Shown here piece by piece: positions 9,042 to 14,762 of a stretch of DNA of 26,230 nt. The stretch lies in NCBI GenBank assembly GCA_041685075.1, contig JAWLGN010000043.1, forward strand, positions 1-26,230, read 5' to 3'. Origin of the DNA: JAMCRM01 sp041685075 (GTDB lineage: Bacteria > Acidobacteriota > Terriglobia > Bryobacterales > Bryobacteraceae). The notes beneath the pieces were generated by a model that ran no database searches, was not told the DNA's origin, and saw nothing but the letters and a program-made list of their open reading frames with translations. A program made the position numbers and the translations under genes. How positions within the stretch are numbered: position 1 is the stretch's first letter; every line of letters starts with the position of its first letter.

Positions 9042-9542
9042 TCACCGCGACGGCGGTGGGGTGGGCTGTGCGGGCGGAGTTGCCAAGCCGCGCCCCCAAC
9101 CGCGCCCCGAGGCGGCAGCGCCGCGGCCGCGTCCACGACCCCATCCGCCGCCCCAGGCGCCGGCGCCGCGACCGCGTCCGGGTCCCCGGGCGGCAGCCCC
9201 GCGGCCCCATCCGACCGGCCGGCCGGTGAAGTCGCAGATGCCGTCTCCGTCCTGATCACCCCAGCCCCGGCCTCTGCCGCCTCCGGCGCTGATGGCGCGG
9301 CCCTGCCCCACGGGCCGGCCTGTGACGTCGCAAATGCCGTCCCGGTCCTGATCGTTCCAAGCCCACGGGAGACCGCCCCGCCCGCGCCCGTATACCTGCG
9401 GCGTGGCTTGCGGTGCCACCTGCGCCGACTGCTGTGCCGGTTGCGCCCGCGGCCCGGCCGGCTGTTCCGCCGCCGGCTTCGTCTGGGTCGCGGCAACCGA
9501 TGCGAACAATACCGCCGGTATGGCCCAAAGTGCGTTCTTCAT
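9042..9542 (-). CDS. secreted Gly/Arg-rich protein with two DxDxDG calcium-loop repeats
   Basis: A 166-residue protein of unknown function. A signal peptide (KNALWAIPAVLFASVAA) is followed by an Ala/Gln/Pro-rich linker. Two near-identical repeats come next: D64-Q-D-R-D-G-I-C-D72-VTGRPVGQGR and D96-Q-D-G-D-G-I-C-D104-FTGRPVGWGR. The spacing D-x-D-x-D-G-x-x-D matches EF-hand or thrombospondin type-3 calcium loops, and each loop adds a cysteine. The tail from about 114 on is an almost pure Gly/Arg/Ala low-complexity region ending in Pro-rich sequence. The start at 9542 is supported by GGAGG five bases upstream. It begins 13 bases after the thioredoxin-like gene, so the two are probably cotranscribed. 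A metal-binding exported protein matured by its thioredoxin partner is an inference. The high-GC composition means the tail could drift freely. Confidence 0.7.
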   Translation of the reverse strand: MKNALWAIPAVLFASVAATQTKPAAEQPAGPRAQPAQQSAQVAPQATPQVYGRGRGGLPWAWNDQDRDGICDVTGRPVGQGRAISAGGGRGRGWGDQDGDGICDFTGRPVGWGRGAAARGPGRGRGAGAWGGGWGRGRGRGAAASGRGWGRGLATPPAQPTPPPSR

Positions 9543-9555
9543 GGCAACCTCCAAA

Positions 9556-10143
9556 TCAACTCTTCTGTTCAAGAAGGCGGGTGACGGCCGAACGGAGCTT
9601 CTCCTCCCCGATCCACCCCACCTCCTTCATGAAAATCCTGCCCTGCTTGTCCAGCAGCACCAGGGTGGGCACGTACAACGGCCTGCCGGCGGGGTGGTCG
9701 AGATACCGGATCGCCTCGTCCCGATCCACCGTCCCCAGGGGGAATGTCAGCTTGTAAAGGTTTCGGTAGAAGGGCAGCATGCCGGAACCCTGCGCGTCCA
9801 TCGCGATCCCCACCGGCAGAAAGCCCTTGCCGCCGAATTCGCGGTACAGCGCCTGTATGGCCTCCGCCGCCTTCTTGCAACTGGGACACGAGGTGGTCAT
9901 GAAATCCACCAGCACCACCTTGCCCGGCTGCTTGTGCACCGCGAAGGTCTTCCCGTCGAGGGTGCGGACCTCCAGGGGAGGACTTTTCGCGCCCAACGTG
10001 GAAACAACGCGGCCGGTCGCCGCCTGTCCCGCGCGCAGCAGGCCCGCCGCGGCCGGAAGCACGGCTGCCTGTCGCAGCCACGCCCGCCGGTCGAGTCTCC
10101 CGTTGCCCGCCGGGAGCCGCACGCCAGGTGGATTCGCAGGCAT
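9556..10143 (-). CDS. TAT-exported thioredoxin-like (TlpA/AhpC-TSA fold) protein
   Basis: A 195-residue protein with a twin-arginine-type leader (LDRRAWLRQAAVLPAAAGLLRAGQA) and a thioredoxin fold. VVLVDFMTTSCPSCKKA carries the CPSC redox pair at Cys86 and Cys89, and RPLYVPTLVLLDKQGRI supplies the cis-proline loop (VPT). The order of elements matches the TlpA/ResA thiol-disulphide reductases, which keep periplasmic cysteines reduced, for example during cytochrome c maturation. Here export would be through Tat after folding. The initiator ATG at 10143 lacks a clear Shine-Dalgarno sequence. A 19-base palindrome sits in the promoter and recurs upstream of a second thioredoxin-family gene at 18602, pointing to common control. 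The downstream partner encodes a secreted, cysteine-containing calcium-loop protein. Confidence 0.85.
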   Translation of the reverse strand: MPANPPGVRLPAGNGRLDRRAWLRQAAVLPAAAGLLRAGQAATGRVVSTLGAKSPPLEVRTLDGKTFAVHKQPGKVVLVDFMTTSCPSCKKAAEAIQALYREFGGKGFLPVGIAMDAQGSGMLPFYRNLYKLTFPLGTVDRDEAIRYLDHPAGRPLYVPTLVLLDKQGRIFMKEVGWIGEEKLRSAVTRLLEQKS

Positions 10144-10170
10144 AGAATCAGACTATCAGGTCCTGGCGCT

Positions 10171-10189
10171 TAGATGCAACTTGCATCTA
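10171..10189 (-). promoter_or_regulatory. TAGATG-N7-CATCTA palindromic operator, thioredoxin-like gene
   Basis: Perfect 19-base palindrome: nine-base arms around one central base, minus-strand reading TAGATGCAAGTTGCATCTA. On the minus strand it is flanked by a possible -35 TTGCCC and, 17 bases on, TCTAAG. The operator therefore fills the spacer, a layout typical of repression. The same arms and spacing occur at 18613-18631. The binding protein is not identified. Confidence 0.62.
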
Positions 10190-10228
10190 CAGGGCAAGCG
10201 TGCTCCGCCGGCCCGAGCCGCCCATGGC

Positions 10229-10600
10229 CTATCGAGGCGCTTTCGCTTCGTCCTCGAACTGGTTCAGCGCCTCGAGCGCCTCCGCTCCGTACATCAGTGC
10301 CGGCCCGCCGCCCATCAATACCGAGACCCCGATGGTCTCGACGATCTGTTCCCCGGTGGCGCCTGCCGCGATGGCGTCGTGCACGTGATAGGCGATGCAG
10401 CCATCGCAGCGCACCGCGATGGCGATGCCCAACGCGATCAGCTCTTTTGTCCGGGTATCCAGCGCGCCTTCCGCCAGGGCGCCCGAGTGCAGGGCCGCGA
10501 AGCCCTCCATGGGCCGCGGCAACCGGGTGGAAAGCCCGGCGGTCAATTCCCGCAGGTAGCGGTAGTATTCCGGGTAGTTCTTCTGCACACGCTCCTCCAT
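10229..10600 (-). CDS. carboxymuconolactone decarboxylase (AhpD-like) family protein
   Basis: A 123-residue all-helical CMD-domain protein. The core TKELIALGIAIAVRCDGCIAYHVHDAIAAGATGEQIVETIGV carries the AhpD-type redox motif C65-D-G-C68 followed by His72. This arrangement marks peroxidase-associated or disulphide-active members rather than true muconolactone decarboxylases, which lack the cysteines. Length matches single-domain members. The ATG directly follows the stop of the racemase gene (TGAATG), showing tight translational coupling. It is the last gene of the six-gene operon starting at 14124. In that context a thiol or peroxide-handling job near oxygen-sensitive Fe-S ATPases is plausible but inferred. 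Confidence is high for the family and low for the physiological role. Confidence 0.87.
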   Translation of the reverse strand: MEERVQKNYPEYYRYLRELTAGLSTRLPRPMEGFAALHSGALAEGALDTRTKELIALGIAIAVRCDGCIAYHVHDAIAAGATGEQIVETIGVSVLMGGGPALMYGAEALEALNQFEDEAKAPR

Positions 10601-11329
10601 TCACGTGCTTTCATCGACAACACGCTTGCGGTGGTCCCCTACCGCTTCCTGCAAGGCCCGTTCCGCGTGCAGCAGGGTGGTGTTGAACAGGGGCCATTTC
10701 GAATCGCCCTCGCGCACCAGCAGGGGAATCTCGGTGCAGCCCAGTACGATGCCCTCGACGCCGCGCCGGCCGAGCGATTCCATCGTCTCCAGGAAGAACG
10801 TGCGCGATTCGGGCCGTACCTCCCCGCGGCACAGTTCCACGAAGATGATCCGGTTCATCCGCTGCTGGTCTTCCTCAGCCTCCGGCACCAGCACCCCGAT
10901 GCCGTGCCGGTTCAGCCCGTCGCGGAAGAAGCGCTCCCGCATCGTGAACACGGTACCCAGCAGCCCCACCGTGCGGGCGCCGGCTTCCCGGATGCCTAGC
11001 GCCGTGGCGTCCACGATGCTCAGGAGCGGCATGCGTACCGCCGCCTGCACCCGGTCGAAGACGATATGCATGGTGTTGGTGGCGATGAGGCCGAAATCCG
11101 CCCCCGCCAGGCGCAGGCGCTCGAGGGCATCCGCCATGGCCGCGGCCGCTTCGTCCCAACGGCCCTCGCGCTGCCACTCCACGTAGCGCTGGAAATTGAC
11201 GCTGTAGATGAGAATCTCGGGGTAGCCGTAATCGCCGTACTGTGCCGTGTAGCGGCGGGTGATGTGCTCGTAGTAGGCGGTGGTCGATTCGGGACTCATG
11301 CCGCCGAGAATGCCGATCTTTCGATGCAT
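10601..11329 (-). CDS. Asp/Glu racemase family protein (amino-acid racemase)
   Basis: A 242-residue aspartate/glutamate racemase superfamily enzyme, a PLP-independent racemase of two alpha/beta lobes. The start region KIGILGGMSPESTTAYYEHI is diagnostic of the RacX/YgeA branch. The two active-site loops are ATNTMH and LGCTEIPLLV. The second has the conserved cysteine; the first has threonine where classic racemases have cysteine (CNT). As I recall, Escherichia coli YgeA has the same Thr/Cys pair and acts as an L-to-D-biased Asp/Glu racemase, so activity is likely. The ATG at 11329 is preferred over an upstream extension because it starts just before the first beta strand, five bases past the MinD-like gene stop. 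It lies inside the ORP-like operon, an unusual neighbour. Confidence 0.85.
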   Translation of the reverse strand: MHRKIGILGGMSPESTTAYYEHITRRYTAQYGDYGYPEILIYSVNFQRYVEWQREGRWDEAAAAMADALERLRLAGADFGLIATNTMHIVFDRVQAAVRMPLLSIVDATALGIREAGARTVGLLGTVFTMRERFFRDGLNRHGIGVLVPEAEEDQQRMNRIIFVELCRGEVRPESRTFFLETMESLGRRGVEGIVLGCTEIPLLVREGDSKWPLFNTTLLHAERALQEAVGDHRKRVVDEST

Positions 11330-11334
11330 GATGT

Positions 11335-12237
11335 TCACTCGGTGCCGTTGCGCAAACACGCTACCACGTTTTGCCACACCGAGCGAATATCTTCGCCGCA
11401 GCCGTCCTGCTGTTGTTCCACCACCGCCCTACCTTCCACCTGTGCGGCGGTGACGGCGGCGTCGTAGCGCACCCTTCCGGCCGGCCGCAGGCCATGCGCC
11501 TCGGCCCAGCTCTCGATGCGCGCCGAGACCTCCGGATTCAGGTCCCACTTGTTCACGCATACCAGCGCCGGAATGCCGAAGTGGCGCGCCAGGGCCGCCA
11601 CGCGCTCCAGGTCGTGCAACCCGCTCACGGTCGGCTCGCTGACCATTAGCACGAGCTGCGCGCCGGTGATGGAAGCGATGACCGGGCAGCCGATCCCCGG
11701 AGAGCCGTCGACGATCACCAGCCCGAGGCCACGCTCCGAGGCCACGCGGCGGGCGTTTGCGCGCACGGTGCTCACCAGCTTGCCCGAATTCTCTTCGGCC
11801 ACGCCCAGCCGCGCGTGCACCATCGGCCCGCACCGTGTCTCGGAGAGGAACCATTCGCCGTTCACCACCGGCGCGAACTCGATGGCGCGCTCCGTGCAAA
11901 ACCAGGCGCACACGCCGCAGCCTTCGCAGGCCATCGGGTCCACCCGAAAGGTCCGCTCGACGATTCCGTTGCCGGGTCCGTCGAAGCGGATGGCCTCGAA
12001 ACGGCAAAGCTCCTCGCACTTGCCGCAGGCGGTGCAGTGCCCGGGCTTGATGCGCGCGCGGTAGCCGCCCGAAAACGCGTGCCGCTCGATCGTGCGGGGC
12101 TCGAGCACCAGGTGCAGATCGGCTGCGTCCACGTCGCAGTCGGCCAGCACCGCCTCCCGCGCCAGTGCCGCGAAGGAGGCTACCAGAGAGGTTTTGCCCG
12201 TGCCGCCCTTGCCGCTGATGACCACCAGTTCCTTCAT
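11335..12237 (-). CDS. MinD/ParA-like P-loop ATPase with inserted 2x[4Fe-4S] ferredoxin domain (second of tandem pair)
   Basis: A 300-residue SIMIBI-class ATPase. The deviant Walker A is SGKGGTGKTS at 8-17, switch I is DCDVDAADLH, and switch II is VDGSPGIGCPVI at about 177-188. A ferredoxin-type insert carries two C-x2-C-x2-C-x3-C clusters: Cys68/71/74/78 and Cys104/107/110/114. By family knowledge such proteins hydrolyse ATP and bind two [4Fe-4S] clusters; Desulfovibrio homologues belong to the orange protein (ORP) complex. The ATG at 12237 overlaps the upstream gene's TGA (ATGA), so translation is coupled. A longer ORF reaching to 12414 is only the overlap with that gene. It shares domain order with its neighbour but diverges in sequence, suggesting an old duplication and perhaps a heterodimer. 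Confidence 0.93.
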   Translation of the reverse strand: MKELVVISGKGGTGKTSLVASFAALAREAVLADCDVDAADLHLVLEPRTIERHAFSGGYRARIKPGHCTACGKCEELCRFEAIRFDGPGNGIVERTFRVDPMACEGCGVCAWFCTERAIEFAPVVNGEWFLSETRCGPMVHARLGVAEENSGKLVSTVRANARRVASERGLGLVIVDGSPGIGCPVIASITGAQLVLMVSEPTVSGLHDLERVAALARHFGIPALVCVNKWDLNPEVSARIESWAEAHGLRPAGRVRYDAAVTAAQVEGRAVVEQQQDGCGEDIRSVWQNVVACLRNGTE

Positions 12238-13103
12238 CGCGCGGCCACCTGCGGCACGGGGGCACCCGCCTGGTCGAGCCGGGCCAGCAGGGCCGCCAGA
12301 TGTTGGCGGAAAGCCGGCACCGCCTCCAGCGCCATGATGCCGCGCGAATAGGCTTCTGCCACGCGGCGGTCGTCGGGAATTTCGCCCAGTATCTCGATTC
12401 CCTGCGCGCGGCACCAGTCGCGCGTCCGGTCGTCACCGGCGCCGGCGCGGTTCACCGCCACGCCGAACGGCAGGCCCAGCACCCGCAGCATTGCCACCGC
12501 CAGCTTCAGGTCGTGCAACCCAAACGGTGTCGGCTCCGTCACCAGCAGCACGAAATCCGCGCCCTGCACGCTCTCGATCACCGGGCAGGAGGTGCCCGGC
12601 GGGGCGTCGACGAACACCATCTCGGCATCCGGCGCGGCCTGTTTCACCTGCCGGATGAGCGGCCTGCTCATGGCTTCGCCGACGTGGAACGTGCCCCCCA
12701 CGAATTGCACCGCGCCGGCGGCGCCCATCTGCAGCGTGCCCGTGTCCCGTTGTACCTCCGTGATGGCTCCCCTGCGGCAGACCAGCATGCAGCCGCCGCA
12801 GCCGTGGCACAGTTCGGGATGCACCAGCACCTTGTCGCCCACGCACACGATGGCGCTGTAGCGGCAGATTCTGCCGCACAGCCCGCAATGCGTGCAGCGG
12901 GCCGGGTTCACCTGCGGATAGGGACGGCCGACGGGGCGGCTCGAGGTGATGGCGGGTTTCAGAAACAGGTGCCCATTGGGCTCCTCCACGTCGCAATCCA
13001 CATAGGCTACGCTGCGGCCCTCCTGCGCGGCCAGGAGCGCCAGGTTGGTGGCGACGGTGGTTTTTCCCGTGCCGCCTTTGCCGCTGGCTACGGCGATTCT
13101 CAT
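12234..13103 (-). CDS. MinD/ParA-like P-loop ATPase with inserted 2x[4Fe-4S] ferredoxin domain (first of tandem pair)
   Basis: A 289-residue ATPase. It starts directly with the nucleotide site: RIAVASGKGGTGKTTVATN with the deviant Walker A at 7-16, then DCDVEEPNGH and VDAPPGTSCPVIESV at about 166-180. The ferredoxin insert has Cys70/73/76/80 and Cys99/102/105/109, enough for two [4Fe-4S] clusters. AGAGGAGGA stands 15-20 bases before the ATG and a strong intercistronic hairpin lies just upstream of it. It is the third gene of the operon and partner of the next ATPase. In the Desulfovibrio ORP system two such proteins are cotranscribed under sigma-54. The function is unproven; cluster delivery to the NifX-like proteins or ATP-driven redox switching are both possible. 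Confidence 0.93.
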   Translation of the reverse strand: MRIAVASGKGGTGKTTVATNLALLAAQEGRSVAYVDCDVEEPNGHLFLKPAITSSRPVGRPYPQVNPARCTHCGLCGRICRYSAIVCVGDKVLVHPELCHGCGGCMLVCRRGAITEVQRDTGTLQMGAAGAVQFVGGTFHVGEAMSRPLIRQVKQAAPDAEMVFVDAPPGTSCPVIESVQGADFVLLVTEPTPFGLHDLKLAVAMLRVLGLPFGVAVNRAGAGDDRTRDWCRAQGIEILGEIPDDRRVAEAYSRGIMALEAVPAFRQHLAALLARLDQAGAPVPQVAAR

Positions 13104-13135
13104 GCGTGGTTCTCTTCCTCCTCTGGGGTGGGGCG

Positions 13136-13162
13136 CCGGAGCCTGCGATGCGCAGGCTCCGG
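13136..13162 (-). repeat. intercistronic hairpin (11-bp perfect stem)
   Basis: CCGGAGCCTGC at 13136-13146 pairs exactly with GCAGGCTCCGG at 13152-13162 around a five-base loop. It lies between the DUF5320 gene and the first ATPase gene, upstream of that gene's ribosome site. No T-run follows on the minus strand, so it is more likely an mRNA-processing or stability element than a terminator. Confidence 0.65.
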
Positions 13163-13180
13163 GGCTATGAATCGCGAGCG

Positions 13181-13540
13181 CTACTCCTGCCCGCGCTTCG
13201 GTTCCAGCGCCTCGATGCGCTCTCGGATTTCGGCCAGGGCGCTTTCGAAGCCCTGCGCCTGGGCCTTAAGCGCCCCGAGTTCGGCGTCGCGTGGCTCGGG
13301 GCTCGCGGCCCCTCCGCCGAACGGCCAACCGAACAGACGGCCGAAGCCCCGCTGCCGGCCGGTGAAGCCGGGGGCACGAAACCAGTTGCCCCAGCCTCCA
13401 CCGCGGCCCCGCCCCATTCCGAGGCCGCGGCCGAACCCGGCATTCATGCTGCCGGGAACGCCGTAGCCGCAGCAGAAGCCCGCTCCGCGCCCGGTTCGGG
13501 GCCCCATTCCCCGGGGACCCGTTCCATCTCCAAACGGCAT
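13181..13540 (-). CDS. DUF5320-family Gly-rich protein with C-terminal coiled coil
   Basis: A 119-residue protein whose opening MPFGDGTGPRGMGPRTGRGAGFC matches the characteristic start of DUF5320 proteins (PxGDGTGPxGxGPxTGRGxGxC). A Gly/Arg/Trp/Phe-rich middle follows, and a charged helix at about 85-115 (ELGALKAQAQGFESALAEIRERIEALEPK) is predicted to form a coiled coil. Cys23 and Cys24 could take part in metal or disulphide chemistry. The start at 13540 is fixed by an AAAGGAGG ribosome site with ideal spacing; upstream ORF sequence belongs to another frame. DUF5320 proteins habitually sit beside NifX-like proteins and ferredoxin-bearing MinD ATPases in anaerobes, as here. Their function is unknown. 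It is second in the operon, 20 bases after the NifX-like gene. Confidence 0.85.
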   Translation of the reverse strand: MPFGDGTGPRGMGPRTGRGAGFCCGYGVPGSMNAGFGRGLGMGRGRGGGWGNWFRAPGFTGRQRGFGRLFGWPFGGGAASPEPRDAELGALKAQAQGFESALAEIRERIEALEPKRGQE

Positions 13541-13560
13541 GCTGTACCTCCTTTCCTTGC

Positions 13561-14124
13561 CTATGCGCGCCGCATCGGCGTGCCGCACTTCGGGCACGTC
13601 ATATCGGTGCACGGTCTGCCCGTGGTATGCGGCGCCTTCTGGCCGCACTTGGGGCATACACATTCGCCTCCCGGTCCAGCGGCCAGGGGTCCGCCCATGC
13701 GTCCCCTCCCGCCGCCGCCCCGGCCTCCGCCGGAGCCGAATCCAAACCCTCGCATCATGCTCCTTCCCGTATGCATCCGCCGGCGCCGGCCGCGGCAGCC
13801 CGGCATCAGGTATGCCGGACTAGCCAGTTGCCCGGCCAGAAATCCGGCCAGGATCTCCTCGACCGTGCCGCAAACGAAACTCAACACTCGCACGCCCGCA
13901 GCCGCCAGCCGCGCCTCCAGCGGCGCCGATATGGCGCCGCAGATCAGCACGTCCGCGCCCACGCGCGACAGCTCGGCTGCCCTGGCGAGCAGGTCCGTTT
14001 CAGCCAGCCGTACTTCCTCGCGCCGTACTTCGCATCCGTTGTCGAACTCCACCAGCAGCAGGTTGCCGGCAACGTCGAAGACCGGCGATACCCGACCCTG
14101 CCATTGGGGAATCGCAACTTTCAT
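13561..14124 (-). CDS. NifX/NifB-like (dinitrogenase FeMo-cofactor fold) protein with C-terminal zinc ribbon
   Basis: A 187-residue protein. Residues 1-105 form the NifX/NafY/ORP-type fold (MKVAIPQWQGRVSPVFDVAGNLLLVEF ... GADVLICGAISAPLEARLAAAGVRVLSFVCGTVEEILAGFLAG), which in relatives binds Fe-Mo, Mo-Cu or Fe-S clusters. A basic and Gly-rich linker (108-150) leads to a rubredoxin-like zinc ribbon with two CPKCG knuckles, Cys157/Cys160 and Cys177/Cys180. It heads the six-gene operon that includes two ferredoxin-type MinD ATPases. The start at 14124 is unambiguous because the first beta strand begins there. The only ribosome-site candidate is GAGAGA nine bases upstream. A sigma-54 promoter candidate lies directly upstream but would leave almost no leader. 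The cluster it binds is unknown. Confidence 0.88.
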   Translation of the reverse strand: MKVAIPQWQGRVSPVFDVAGNLLLVEFDNGCEVRREEVRLAETDLLARAAELSRVGADVLICGAISAPLEARLAAAGVRVLSFVCGTVEEILAGFLAGQLASPAYLMPGCRGRRRRMHTGRSMMRGFGFGSGGGRGGGGRGRMGGPLAAGPGGECVCPKCGQKAPHTTGRPCTDMTCPKCGTPMRRA

Positions 14125-14137
14125 CGCCGTCTCTCAA

Positions 14138-14153
14138 TGCACGGCCGGTGCCA
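14138..14153 (-). promoter_or_regulatory. candidate sigma-54 promoter for the minus-strand ORP-like operon
   Basis: Minus-strand reading TGGCACCGGCCGTGCA: the invariant GG and GC are ten bases apart, as sigma-54 requires, and the -24 box TGGCAC is perfect. The -12 box GTGCA departs from TTGCA at one base. The predicted start would fall about three bases before the ATG at 14124, upstream of which the ribosome site would be lost. The site is therefore leaderless, offset or not used. Confidence 0.5.
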
Positions 14154-14223
14154 GTCCGCAAATGCTCGCAAACACGGGCCGGGGCCGCACCCAGCCCATG
14201 CAATCTGCACGACTCGTAAGCCG

Positions 14224-14248
14224 GGAACTCGCGGACCGCACGAGTTCC
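14224..14248. promoter_or_regulatory. inverted repeat, candidate activator (UAS) site between divergent sigma-54 promoters
   Basis: GGAACTCG at 14224-14231 and CGAGTTCC at 14241-14248 are perfect complements nine bases apart. The repeat lies about 50-75 bases upstream of the rightward transcription start and about 100-120 from the leftward one, a reasonable position for a Fis-type enhancer-binding protein. A short palindrome ACGACTCGT is adjacent at 14209-14217. The likely binder is the activator encoded at 16244-17593. Confidence 0.6.
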
Positions 14249-14273
14249 GCACGCCGGCTCAGCGGGTTGCGAA

Positions 14274-14289
14274 TGGCACGGCCGTTGCA
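14274..14289 (+). promoter_or_regulatory. sigma-54 (-24/-12) promoter of the NifX-like gene
   Basis: TGGCACGGCCGTTGCA is essentially the consensus TGGCACG-N4-TTGCA, with GG and GC exactly ten bases apart. The predicted start, near 14300, leaves a 15-base leader containing the GGAGAA ribosome site of the gene at 14315. Transcription therefore requires an AAA+ activator. Confidence 0.88.
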
Positions 14290-14314
14290 TGGACTTCGTA
14301 TATCGGAGAACCCT

Positions 14315-14677
14315 ATGAAGCTTGCAGTCACCGCCCGGGAGGGCCGCATGGATGCGCCTCTCGATCCGCGCTTCGGCCGCGCGCCGTATTTCATGGTGGT
14401 CGATACCGCCACCGGCGCGTTCTCGGCCGTGGACAACAGCATCAATCTGAACGCGGCGCAGGGAGCCGGTATTCAATCCGGTAAGCGCGTGGTCGACCTG
14501 GGGGCCGCCGGAGTGGTTACGGGGCACGTCGGGCCGAAGGCCTTCTCCACGCTGCGCGCCGGCGGCGTGGAGGTGTACACGGGCGCATGCGGCACGGTCG
14601 CCGAAGCGGTGGAGCAGTTCAAGGCCGGCAAGTTGACGAAGCTCGAAGCCGCGGACGTCGAAAGCCACTGGTCGTAG
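14315..14677 (+). CDS. NifX/ORP-like metal-cluster-binding protein
   Basis: A 120-residue single-domain protein of the dinitrogenase FeMo-cofactor (NifX/NafY/ORP) fold. Family marks are KLAVTAREGRMDAPLDPRFGRAPYFMVVD at the N-terminus, then NINLNAAQGAGIQSGKRV-type cofactor-loop sequence (here NSINLNAAQGAGIQSG) and VEVYTGACGTVAEAVEQFKAGKL at the end. The AAQGAGI loop is the same type as in the Desulfovibrio orange protein, which holds a Mo-Cu-sulphide cluster; only one cysteine (in GACGT) is present here. The ATG at 14315 has GGAGAA five to ten bases upstream and a near-consensus sigma-54 promoter. The same reading frame is open far upstream to 13106, but that stretch overlaps other genes on the opposite strand and is a shadow. 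It is the rightward arm of the divergent system. Confidence 0.92.
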   Translation: MKLAVTAREGRMDAPLDPRFGRAPYFMVVDTATGAFSAVDNSINLNAAQGAGIQSGKRVVDLGAAGVVTGHVGPKAFSTLRAGGVEVYTGACGTVAEAVEQFKAGKLTKLEAADVESHWS

Positions 14678-14762
14678 CGCACACCGGCGCGCCAGCCGTT
14701 ACAATCAGCTTTCCCGTTATTGGCGGGGGCCAGGTCCGCCCGCCGGATCCCAGGAGAGCAGC

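Noticed and set aside
9120..9215. Apparent GC-rich tandem repeat
   Set aside because: It is the coding sequence of the Gly/Arg-rich tail; units are irregular and no DNA-level repeat period is maintained.
13106..14314. Long in-frame upstream extension of the plus-strand NifX-like gene
   Set aside because: It runs through the control region and the opposite-strand DUF5320 and NifX-like genes; the sigma-54 promoter and ribosome site place the start at 14315.
14678..14762. Possible TPP riboswitch or terminator before thi4
   Set aside because: A GC-rich hairpin is present near 14719-14742 but there is no CUGAGA-type TPP core and no T-run.
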